Source: WJJR01 sp964440935 (lineage in GTDB: Bacteria; Zixibacteria; MSB-5A5; WJJR01). From it: DNA of 57,271 bases. The translations under genes and the position numbers were made by a program. The stretch is from NCBI GenBank assembly GCA_964440935.1, contig CAYTTY010000022.1, positions 1 to 57,271 on the forward strand. Direction: 5' to 3'. Position 1 is the first letter of the stretch. Each line of letters starts with the position of its first letter. The notes beneath the pieces were generated by a model. It saw nothing but the letters and a program-made list of their open reading frames with translations. It had not been told where the DNA came from and searched no databases. Of the stretch, positions 16,521 to 25,966 are shown one piece after another.

Positions 16521-18231
16521 GCAGAGACAGCCATACAGAACGAATCGTCGCATTGCACGGGCAACAGGTGGTCGTGGTTGGTCGGCAAGCGTTGCCGTAT
16601 TGGCCATCCCGATCATCGCGTCCGTGGTGTTGCTGGCTCCCTGCCACGCGTCTGAGGAGGATTCCGCCGCCGTCGTCCTGGCAGTCGTCAACGGTGACAG
16701 CGTACTCGCGTCCGATCTGGACCGGCTGTTAATCAGCACACATCGCTCGATGGAGTCAGAGACACGCCGCGCGTTCGATTATGAACGCTTGCTGACGCGG
16801 CTCATCAACGACCGTTTGATTGTCCAGGAAGCGCTCGCGATGGGAATGCACGAAGACGAGTATTTACAAAACAAACTCAACGATCAGCGGCAATTGCGCG
16901 CCACCCGGCTCTGGGTCCAGGACCAGTTTCAACGTGATCTCGACATTCCCGAAGACACCGTTCAGGTGTACTTCCGCGAACATTTCACTCGCATGCAGTT
17001 TCGCGTAATTACGTCGCGCGACAGCGAGGTGCTGGACGAGGCGCGTCGCGCGATCCTCGACGGGGCGGCGATGGACAGTGTTGCCCGCGCCATTTCGATT
17101 GACAATTACGGCGTCAAGGGCGGTCTGCGTTCACCAACGTGGACCGTGGAGGTGGAGCCGATTCTGCGCGACCTCGCCGACACACTCGCCGTCGGCGAAC
17201 TCAGCGAGGTATTTGACTATCGCAGCGTCTCCGCTTTGGCCCGCGTCGAAAGCATGACACCGGCCGATACGAGTGAGCTGGCCATGGTGCGGCCGCAGAT
17301 CGAATCGTGGTTGAAACAGCAGGCCAACGAACGGCAGTGGCAGAAGTTCCTGGCGCCGCTTCGTGAGCGCTATCCAATGACAATCGATTCAACTGTCCTC
17401 GACCGCATTCGCGCCGATTCGGCCGATCTTTTTACGCCCTCGTTTTCAATGGGCAGTAAAGATCCTGTCATGACCATCGGCGAGTCGGTGACGATTACGG
17501 AAACGGAGTTCCGTTCCGAGTTGGGTCGCGGTGCAATGAACGCCGCCACGACACCATTTCCTGAGTTGCTAAGTCAGGCAATCGACCGTCTCGAAGAGAA
17601 ACATATCCTAATGGCCGCCGCGCGTGCGGACGGTTACATGGATCGTCCCGACGTCCTGTCTGCGGTCGAATGGTCCATGGACAGCGCACTTGTTGAAATC
17701 TATCTCGCCGAAACGGTGTCGCCCCGGATCGTTTTCAGTCGCGAGGAGTTTGAACAGTACTACAAGGACCATCCGGAAGAGTTTCGCCGTCCCGACCGTG
17801 TCCGCTTCGATCAGATGACCGTCGACAGCCAGTCGACGGCGATGGAGATCTACGATCGGTTGCAGGATGGAGCCGACTTCAACTACCTTGGCCGCCAATA
17901 CGACGCCCGCATGCCCAAGACCGGCGAACTCGCTGACTTTGTCGAGGTGACGACGTTGCCGCAGAGCGTACAAAACGAAGTCAATGAGCTCGACATCGGA
18001 GAATCCACCCGTCCCCATGCGACCGCTCATGGATGGCTGATTCTGCGTTTGATGGGACGCAAGGAAGGGATTCCGTTGCCGCTAAAAGAGGTGGAAGCGC
18101 GTATTCGCGGGATCATGTATCAGACGAAGTTCGGTGAAGAGCTGGATAGTGTTTTGGCCATTTTGAAAGCCAACTCGACGATCGAATACAACGAAGAGGC
18201 AATTGAGGAATACTTCGGGAGCGGCTCTTAG
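16507..18231 (+). CDS. SurA/PpiD-like periplasmic peptidyl-prolyl isomerase
   Basis: 574 residues with an N-terminal hydrophobic anchor or signal (about 28-49). A SurA-N-like helical chaperone region follows (VVLAVVNGDSVLASDLDRLL..., LLTRLINDRLIVQEALAMGM). There are two parvulin-like regions: about 155-250 (RVITSRDSEVLDEARRAILDGAAMDSVARAIS...GGLRSPTW) and about 430-530 (RFDQMTVDSQSTAMEIYDRLQDGADFNYLGRQY...TGELADFVEVTTLP). Such proteins chaperone outer-membrane and secreted proteins. Within this operon it is a good candidate assembly factor for the barrel and large cytochromes; parvulin-type isomerases accompany cytochrome-filament genes in other bacteria. Confidence 0.82.
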   Translation: MNANKQRQPYRTNRRIARATGGRGWSASVAVLAIPIIASVVLLAPCHASEEDSAAVVLAVVNGDSVLASDLDRLLISTHRSMESETRRAFDYERLLTRLINDRLIVQEALAMGMHEDEYLQNKLNDQRQLRATRLWVQDQFQRDLDIPEDTVQVYFREHFTRMQFRVITSRDSEVLDEARRAILDGAAMDSVARAISIDNYGVKGGLRSPTWTVEVEPILRDLADTLAVGELSEVFDYRSVSALARVESMTPADTSELAMVRPQIESWLKQQANERQWQKFLAPLRERYPMTIDSTVLDRIRADSADLFTPSFSMGSKDPVMTIGESVTITETEFRSELGRGAMNAATTPFPELLSQAIDRLEEKHILMAAARADGYMDRPDVLSAVEWSMDSALVEIYLAETVSPRIVFSREEFEQYYKDHPEEFRRPDRVRFDQMTVDSQSTAMEIYDRLQDGADFNYLGRQYDARMPKTGELADFVEVTTLPQSVQNEVNELDIGESTRPHATAHGWLILRLMGRKEGIPLPLKEVEARIRGIMYQTKFGEELDSVLAILKANSTIEYNEEAIEEYFGSGS

Positions 18232-18285
18232 TTCGCTCCATCGACACGCGTTTCACACGAGAGACCCGCACCTGTGAGACAGACG

Positions 18286-20262
18286 ATGACACAGTCACGA
18301 CCGGCCCCCATCACGATCCTGCTTCTGAGCGTGACACTGCTAGTTGTTCTGCTGAGCGACCTGGAGGCATCGGCACAGATCAAACGCGGCAGCCGCTTCA
18401 CGGGGAACCGTGATTGCACGGAGTGCCATCCGATGTCGGACTTTCCGGGATCGGAGCAGCACGAACCGTTTGCTGAGAAGAACTGCCTGGACTGCCATAA
18501 GCCCCACGGTATGGTCGGCGCATTGCGACTGAAAGAAACCGGTGCGGCGTTGTGTGCGACATGCCACGACCGTGAAGAGTTGGCTCTGGAAGCGGCGCAT
18601 GTACACGATCCGTCGGAACGCGGACGGTGTGTCGACTGTCACAATCCACACGCCAGCGACCATAAAGGCATTTTGCGAAAGCCGGTCATCGATCTGTGCA
18701 GCGACTGCCATGATCGCACAGAATTTACGCAGACGCATGTGCATGCCCCGATGGAAGAGGGGTGTTTCAATTGCCATCAGCCTCACGGTAGTGACGTCAA
18801 GCATCTCCTGACGCAGGAAGGAGATGCGCTCTGCGCCGAGTGTCATGATGCCAGTGACACCAAGTTTGTCGATGCGCATGCCGGATACCCGGTCGAGACT
18901 GCCGATTGTGGTGTGTGCCATTCGCCGCATTCATCGAATCAGCCGGCGCTGATGCTGGCCTCGATGCACGTCCCGATGAGTGAGGGTGGTTGTGATGCGT
19001 GCCATCGGTCGCCGGATTCGGCTGAACCGTTTGCCGTCGAAGGTGATCCCAGTGCCTCGTGCGTGGTCTGTCATGAGGTGGACAGCGAGGCCGACGGGCT
19101 GCACGCGCCGGTGGCAATGGGCGACTGTGTGGCCTGTCACGATCCCCATGCGGCACGGCAGAAGGCATTGCTGGCCAGCCCATCGGCGGAACTGTGTGTG
19201 GAATGCCATTCCGATATCTCTGATGAATTGGTGATGGCGTCACGCCATGCTCCCGCGCAGGAGGGTTGCCTCGACTGCCACAGCGGACACACGGGTGTCG
19301 ATGGCCACCTGCTTACGCAGGACGTGAACACAATGTGCACTGAGTGCCATCGGGATGTCCGTGCGAGCATGGACCTCGACCATGTCCACTATCCGACGAC
19401 CGAAGGATTGTGCACCGATTGTCATAAGCCGCATGGATCACAACACACCGCGCTGGGGACATCGAACCGCGTTGACATGTGTATCGACTGCCATGCGGAG
19501 GCCGATGACTGGCGTTTTGTGAAAGCGTCGCATGTCCCGGTGAAGATCGGACAGTGTAATGAGTGTCACGAACCACACGCCTCAGCCCGCGCGGGACTGC
19601 TCAAGGACGATAAAAATGAACTCTGCCTGACATGCCATGATACGATGATGGAGGGTCTCGACAATCATACGGTCCATATGCCGTTCGGTGAGAAGATGTG
19701 TGTCGATTGCCACGATGCTCATGGATCGCAACAGGCCGGGATGCTGGTGGCGCGCCAGGGCGATGTGTGCGGCGTGTGCCATGATATTGAAACAGAACCG
19801 TCGGCGGAATTGGCAGTGGTTCACGAGCCGGTGTCGGAGGGAAACTGTACCTCCTGCCACAATCCGCATATGACAATCAATGCGTCGTTGCTGGTCGACC
19901 GGGCCGACCGGTTGTGCTTGAGTTGTCACGATGATCTGCATCAACGCATGGAGGTTGGTGTCGTGCATGCCCCGGCGGGAGACGGCGCCTGTCTGGATTG
20001 CCACTCACCGCACAACGCGGAAGTCAAAGAACTGCTCGTCGATGATCATCAGAGACTCTGTTTGGTATGTCATGATGGCGACGATTCCGGGTTCAAACGA
20101 AAACATCTGGGATTGAGTGGAGATCAGATTCAATGTGTGACCTGTCATGATCCCCATGTCAGTCATGACAACACACTGATCTATCAAAAGCAGCATGAGC
20201 CCTTCACCTCAGGGGATTGCTCGATTTGCCACGAGTCTGCCGGCGACGAAGGAGGTGAGTGA
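18286..20262 (+). CDS. 26-haem paired-CXXCH c-type cytochrome
   Basis: About 658 residues with a signal peptide (ITILLLSVTLLVVLLSDLEASA). I count 26 CXXCH motifs, from CTECH near the N terminus to CSICH near the C terminus, spaced roughly every 25 residues. Most recur as C-x-x-C-H-x-P-H-x-S/A pairs (CVDCHNPHAS, CTDCHKPHGS), the paired CXXCH repeat. Interspersed H-x-P/H-x-E-P histidines (HAPM, HVPV, HEPV) can serve as distal ligands. The chain is therefore a haem wire with little other sequence. GTG 18274 is an alternative start. Its TGA overlaps the ATG of the 16-haem gene. Probable periplasmic or extracellular electron-transfer role. Confidence 0.93.
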   Translation: MTQSRPAPITILLLSVTLLVVLLSDLEASAQIKRGSRFTGNRDCTECHPMSDFPGSEQHEPFAEKNCLDCHKPHGMVGALRLKETGAALCATCHDREELALEAAHVHDPSERGRCVDCHNPHASDHKGILRKPVIDLCSDCHDRTEFTQTHVHAPMEEGCFNCHQPHGSDVKHLLTQEGDALCAECHDASDTKFVDAHAGYPVETADCGVCHSPHSSNQPALMLASMHVPMSEGGCDACHRSPDSAEPFAVEGDPSASCVVCHEVDSEADGLHAPVAMGDCVACHDPHAARQKALLASPSAELCVECHSDISDELVMASRHAPAQEGCLDCHSGHTGVDGHLLTQDVNTMCTECHRDVRASMDLDHVHYPTTEGLCTDCHKPHGSQHTALGTSNRVDMCIDCHAEADDWRFVKASHVPVKIGQCNECHEPHASARAGLLKDDKNELCLTCHDTMMEGLDNHTVHMPFGEKMCVDCHDAHGSQQAGMLVARQGDVCGVCHDIETEPSAELAVVHEPVSEGNCTSCHNPHMTINASLLVDRADRLCLSCHDDLHQRMEVGVVHAPAGDGACLDCHSPHNAEVKELLVDDHQRLCLVCHDGDDSGFKRKHLGLSGDQIQCVTCHDPHVSHDNTLIYQKQHEPFTSGDCSICHESAGDEGGE

Positions 20263-21488
20263 TGCGTACTCGACTCCTCACCTCAACGGTAATCGTGCTG
20301 CTGGCAGGGGGGGGCTCTCTTAGGGCCCAAAGTATCTCGGTCGACGATCCCGGCGTTTGCCTGATGTGCCATTCCGAGCTTGAAGAGGCGATGGACCAGC
20401 GCCACGTGCACTCCATTCTGGAAGGAGGGAAGTGCTCGAGCTGCCACAATCCCCACGCATCAAGCCATGCGGCACTCCTGAACGACGGTATCGGCGAATT
20501 GTGTTTGAGTTGCCACGAGGATGTTGCTCACGAGGCGAGTCTCGCGGTCGGACATGAACCGGTGGCAGACGGCAACTGCCTCGCGTGTCATGATCCGCAT
20601 GCGTCGGAGCACGCCGATCTCATGGTTCAGCCGACGGCGGATCTCTGTGGCGCCTGCCACTCAAGTGTAAATCAGTGGATGGCGCGCTCGAACATTCATG
20701 CCCCGGTGGCGGCACGTGAATGTCTGTCGTGTCACACGGCCCACGGGTCAGAGCACGGCGGTTTACTCAGCGAACCGATTCCGGGCCAGTGCTTTGGCTG
20801 TCATGAGAATACCGCGGCGTTCCGTCAGGTGCACCAGGGGTACGACGTGACCGAGGCCAACTGCCTGACTTGTCATGATCCCCACAGCAGTCCACAGCCG
20901 AATTTGGTGATGGCTAATGAGCATGCTCCCTTCGCCGGAGGGCAATGCAGCGCTTGTCATGATGGGAGCGCCGGCGGTTCCGGGTTTGCGCTGGTGTCGG
21001 ATGTCAAATCGGTATGCACTCGTTGCCACGACGACATCCGGGAGGAGGCTGCGCAACCGTACACGCACAACCTCAACGATGAACGGTCTTGTATGAATTG
21101 TCACAACGCCCACACCTCATCGGCCGATGCGCTATTAGCGAGACCCCAGCAAACGATGTGCATGCAATGCCATTTCAAAGGGGATGAGTACACTGAGGAC
21201 TCGCGGGAGAGCCTGCTGACCCATGACGGTATGGAGTGCACGAGCTGCCATGTGCCTCACGGCAGCAGCAATCCGCAGTATTTTGTGGCGGGCAAGACGG
21301 AGATGTGCGCGGGGTGCCACGAGCGGGCACACCGGTCATCGCATCCCATCGGGCCTGAGGTGATCGACCCGAAGACCGGGGAACAGGTCACCTGCCTATC
21401 GTGCCATCAGCTCCACGGCGCCGATTTCGAACCGTACCTGCCACTGAGCCCCGAGATGGACCTCTGTATTCAGTGCCACCGGCGTTAG
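20262..21488 (+). CDS. 16-haem paired-CXXCH c-type cytochrome
   Basis: 408 residues with a signal peptide ending near GSLRAQ. I count 16 CXXCH motifs (CLMCH, CSSCH, CLSCH ... CLSCH, CIQCH), again in paired CXXCHxxH repeats such as CSSCHNPHASS and CLACHDPHASE. It is clearly paralogous to the 26-haem protein upstream and may be its partner across or beyond the outer membrane. AAGGAGG lies six bases before the ATG, and the start overlaps the previous stop, so stoichiometric translation is likely. It is the last gene of the cluster; hairpin-bearing repeat DNA follows. Confidence 0.93.
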   Translation: MRTRLLTSTVIVLLAGGGSLRAQSISVDDPGVCLMCHSELEEAMDQRHVHSILEGGKCSSCHNPHASSHAALLNDGIGELCLSCHEDVAHEASLAVGHEPVADGNCLACHDPHASEHADLMVQPTADLCGACHSSVNQWMARSNIHAPVAARECLSCHTAHGSEHGGLLSEPIPGQCFGCHENTAAFRQVHQGYDVTEANCLTCHDPHSSPQPNLVMANEHAPFAGGQCSACHDGSAGGSGFALVSDVKSVCTRCHDDIREEAAQPYTHNLNDERSCMNCHNAHTSSADALLARPQQTMCMQCHFKGDEYTEDSRESLLTHDGMECTSCHVPHGSSNPQYFVAGKTEMCAGCHERAHRSSHPIGPEVIDPKTGEQVTCLSCHQLHGADFEPYLPLSPEMDLCIQCHRR

Positions 21489-21522
21489 CGTGTGAACGCT
21501 TGGGTTGAGGGGGATTATGTGT

Positions 21523-21614
21523 GTGGCGTCACCTGCCCCGGGTGACGCCTTGATAGCCGTCACGCGAGGGCGCGTGACAGCACGGTGGAATCGGACGGCT
21601 ATTCTGATAACGGC
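21523..21614. repeat. Two-hairpin repeat element (reverse orientation of the element at 24)
   Basis: Hairpin GGCGTCACC (21525-21533) / GGTGACGCC (21541-21549) and hairpin CGTCACGCG (21558-21566) / CGCGTGAC (21571-21578). These are followed by a segment (about 21587-21614) that is a close reverse complement of the left terminus of the element at position 24. It lies just after the cytochrome cluster and may act as a terminator. The rest of the 21489-21800 gap shows only a TTGACA at 21683-21688, a possible -35 box for the dehydrogenase gene without a good -10. Confidence 0.7.
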
Positions 21615-21800
21615 TTTTCTATTGTCGAGTTATCAGGATGCTTGTCAGGCTTTGACGGATCGCAAGCGTAGAGCCGTCGATTTTGACACATGAATTGGCT
21701 ATTTGGATTAGATTCTGCCGGTTGAACGACGATGATAATGAAGCGCAATGAAGAGCAATTGAATCCTAATACTACGTTCACTGGTCTGAGAGGTGTAACC

Positions 21801-23207
21801 ATGGCAAGCACGGTAGAAGATGTGATCAACAAGGCCGAAGGCACCGCCGATGCCTATGTCGATCAACTGATGACGGAAGTCAAAGCGAAGAATCCGGCCG
21901 AGCCGGAATTCCACCAGGCGGTTCAGGAGGTCGCCGAATCGGTATCGTTGGTACTGGAGCGGCACCCCCGGTATCGTAAGGCGAAAATCCTCGAACGTAT
22001 TATCGAGCCCGAACGGGTGATTCTGTTCCGTGTCCCGTGGATGGACGATCAGGGCAACGTGCATGTCAACCGTGGTTTCCGCATCGAGATGAACAGCGCG
22101 ATCGGCCCCTATAAGGGCGGTTTGCGTTTCCACCCGTCGGTCAACTTGGGCATCCTCAAGTTCCTGGCCTTCGAGCAGGTATTCAAAAACAGTCTCACCA
22201 CCCTCCCGATGGGCGGTGGCAAAGGTGGCTCGGACTTCGATCCGAAGGGCAAGAGCGACGAGGAAGTGATGCGGTTCTGCCAGTCGTTCATGACTGAGCT
22301 GTACCGTCACATCGGTCCGAACACCGACGTGCCCGCTGGTGATATCGGCGTCGGCGGCCGTGAGATCGGCTTCATGTTCGGCCAGTACAAGCGGCTCCGC
22401 AATGAGTTCACCGGCGTCTTGACCGGCAAGGGCCTCAATTGGGGCGGTTCGCTGATTCGTCCGGAGGCGACCGGTTACGGTGCGGTCTACTTCGCCGCCA
22501 ACATGCTTGGAACCCGTGGCGAGACACTCGAAGGCAAGACCTGCCTGGTCTCCGGTTCGGGCAACGTGGCCCAGTTCACGATTGAGAAGATTCTGGATCT
22601 GGGTGGCAAGCCGGTTACGATTTCCGACTCCAGTGGCATTATCTACGATCCGGAAGGGATCGACCGCGACAAGCTGGCCTTCATCATGGATCTGAAGAAC
22701 GTGCGTCGCGGACGGGTCAAAGAGTATGTCGAGAAGTACTCCGGCGCGACCTATACACCGATGAACCCGATGCTCGACCACAATCCCCTGTGGGATTACA
22801 AAGCTGACTGCGCGTTCCCGTCGGCGACCCAAAACGAGATCAACGGCAAAGACGCCGAGAATCTGCTGAAGAATGGTGTCTATGTGGTGTCGGAAGGCGC
22901 CAATATGCCGAGCACGCCGGATGCGGTCGACCAGTACATCGACGCCAAGATCCTCTACGGTCCGGGCAAAGCGGCCAACGCCGGCGGCGTGGCGGTCTCC
23001 GGTCTGGAGATGTCGCAGAACAGCCTGCGGCTGAACTGGCCGCGCGAGGAAGTCGACGAGCGTCTGCGCAACATCATGAAGAGCATTCACACGGCGTGCG
23101 TGGAAGCATCAGCCGCCTACGAGAAGAAGGACAACTACGTGGCTGGCGCCAACATCGCCGGCTTTGTGAAAGTCGCCGACACAATGCTCGACCAGGGCAT
23201 TGTGTAA
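21801..23207 (+). CDS. gdhA: NADP-type glutamate dehydrogenase
   Basis: 468 residues. It catalyses reductive amination of 2-oxoglutarate with ammonia, linking carbon and nitrogen metabolism in the cytoplasm. The sequence is very close to bacterial GdhA throughout: FRIEMNSAIGPYKGGLRFHP, LPMGGGKGGSDFDPKGKSD (with the catalytic Lys region), DVPAGDIGVGGREIGFM, the Rossmann segment VSGSGNVAQFTIEK, and EGANMPSTPDAV near the C terminus. The ATG at 21801 has GAGAGGTG about 6 bp upstream and aligns with the usual family start. An upstream in-frame ATG (21732) would add 23 residues with no family counterpart. A good terminator follows, and acetate kinase lies convergently downstream. Confidence 0.95.
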   Translation: MASTVEDVINKAEGTADAYVDQLMTEVKAKNPAEPEFHQAVQEVAESVSLVLERHPRYRKAKILERIIEPERVILFRVPWMDDQGNVHVNRGFRIEMNSAIGPYKGGLRFHPSVNLGILKFLAFEQVFKNSLTTLPMGGGKGGSDFDPKGKSDEEVMRFCQSFMTELYRHIGPNTDVPAGDIGVGGREIGFMFGQYKRLRNEFTGVLTGKGLNWGGSLIRPEATGYGAVYFAANMLGTRGETLEGKTCLVSGSGNVAQFTIEKILDLGGKPVTISDSSGIIYDPEGIDRDKLAFIMDLKNVRRGRVKEYVEKYSGATYTPMNPMLDHNPLWDYKADCAFPSATQNEINGKDAENLLKNGVYVVSEGANMPSTPDAVDQYIDAKILYGPGKAANAGGVAVSGLEMSQNSLRLNWPREEVDERLRNIMKSIHTACVEASAAYEKKDNYVAGANIAGFVKVADTMLDQGIV

Positions 23208-23231
23208 CACTCAGACTTTCGCTGATTCAAG

Positions 23232-23263
23232 AGCGGGGAGGCCGTGGGGTCTCCCCGCTTTTT
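23232..23263 (+). terminator. Rho-independent terminator after gdhA
   Basis: Stem AGCGGGGAG (23232-23240) paired with CTCCCCGCT (23251-23259), followed by a T-tract. It lies 25 bp after the dehydrogenase stop. Confidence 0.85.
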
Positions 23264-23381
23264 GCGTCAAAGGGGAAATGTTTGTGTATCCCAATCAATC
23301 CGCATGATAATGGGTCAGTGGTGCAGACAGGAATGCTTGCACCACTGGAACTTGGATAACGAAACGTTACTGGCTGCCCCC

Positions 23382-24632
<1,251 letters not shown>

Positions 24633-24886
24633 CTCTCACCATCCATTAGGAGCATCCCGTAACGCTGGTGGGAACGCTCTCATTCGTAATCACTTAGGGT
24701 ACAGTACTTCCGTCGGTCCCCGTCAACAGCGCTTCATTACTCAAATCCCGGCTCCGATGTCCGATACACCCTTGGTCATTCGGCCTATCTGGGACCTTAC
24801 CACAATGTAATCAAGAGCTTATGACAGCGGGCCAATCAGCCGACAAAATTCCTGATAGGGGTGAGTGTCCCCGTGGGAGAAGTCTC

Positions 24887-25966
24887 GTGCCTCAGATCAA
24901 CGAAATCCTCAGTCATATGAAGGAACTGAACGCCTCGGACGTTCATCTTGTGACCGGTGCGCCAGTGACTTACCGGATCAACGGCGATCTGGTTCCGGCC
25001 AATGATCGCGACTTATCGGCACAGGAAGTCGAGCTGCTCCTCTACGAGATATTGTCAGATGAGCAGATCAAAGTTTTCGAATCGCGCTGGGATCTGGACA
25101 GTTCGTACATGGTACCGGGCTTTGCCCGTTTCCGTGTGAACCTGTTCCGGCATCATCGTGGGCCGGGCGGGGTCATGCGCATCATACCTGAAGAACCGCC
25201 GACATTGCTCGAATTGGGTTTTCCTGAAACCGTCACACGTCTCGCGGAGATTCGTCAAGGCCTCGTACTGGTGACCGGGCCGACGAACTGCGGCAAGTCA
25301 ACGACGCTCGCGGCGATGATCAACCATCTGAATCAGACCACGCAGAAGCACATCATTACACTGGAAGATCCGCTCGAGTTTGTGCACACCAATAACCGGT
25401 GTCTGATCACACAGCGCCAAGTCGGACTGCACACCACCACCTTTGCGACCGCGTTGCGTGCTGCACTGCGCGAAGATCCCAACGTCGTGCTGGTCGGTGA
25501 AATGCGCGATCTGGAAACGATCCACATGGCGCTGACGGCGGCCGAACTCGGATTGTGCGTATTCGGGACACTGCACACGAAAAGCGCCGCGCAAACTGTC
25601 AACCGGCTGATCGATGCCTTCCCACACAGCCAGCAATCACAGATTCGCGTGATGCTTTCGGAGAGTTTAAAGGGAATCATTGCCCAGCAACTCATCCGAC
25701 GGAGCGACCGTCCCGGACGCATCGCGGTGCTGGAGATTCTGGTCAACACCCCGGCGATCGGGCACATGATCCGTGAAGGCAAATCGCAGCAGATCCCGAC
25801 GGCGATACAGACCGGACGCAAGGAGGGCATGCAGCTCTTTGAGAATCATCTCGCGCAGTTCGTGCAGGATGGGATCATCGCACAGGACGTCGCCCACGCA
25901 ATGGCCAGCAATCCGGCCTTATTGACCAGTACCGGGCCGATTCCGATCGCGGAGGAAGTGGTGTGA
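24887..25966 (+). CDS. PilT-like type IV pilus retraction ATPase
   Basis: About 359 residues of the secretion-ATPase (VirB11/PilT) family. An N-terminal PilT domain (NEILSHMKELNASDVHLVTGAP, GFARFRVNLFRHHRGPGGVMRIIP) is followed by a Walker A GPTNCGKSTTLAAMINHLN, the Asp-box LEDPLEFVH, the Walker B region VVLVGEMRDLETI and GTLHTKSAAQTVNRLIDAFP. It powers pilus retraction from the inner-membrane base. The P-loop reads TNCGKST where PilT usually has TGSGKST. The GTG at 24887 with GGGAGA upstream gives a normal PilT length; an ATG at 24821 would add 22 residues. The stop overlaps the next gene. Confidence 0.88.
   Translation: MPQINEILSHMKELNASDVHLVTGAPVTYRINGDLVPANDRDLSAQEVELLLYEILSDEQIKVFESRWDLDSSYMVPGFARFRVNLFRHHRGPGGVMRIIPEEPPTLLELGFPETVTRLAEIRQGLVLVTGPTNCGKSTTLAAMINHLNQTTQKHIITLEDPLEFVHTNNRCLITQRQVGLHTTTFATALRAALREDPNVVLVGEMRDLETIHMALTAAELGLCVFGTLHTKSAAQTVNRLIDAFPHSQQSQIRVMLSESLKGIIAQQLIRRSDRPGRIAVLEILVNTPAIGHMIREGKSQQIPTAIQTGRKEGMQLFENHLAQFVQDGIIAQDVAHAMASNPALLTSTGPIPIAEEVV

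Noticed and set aside
21708..23090. 460-codon minus-strand open frame opposite gdhA
   Set aside because: It is fully antisense to a highly conserved dehydrogenase and has no recognisable domain; long antisense frames are expected with this codon bias.
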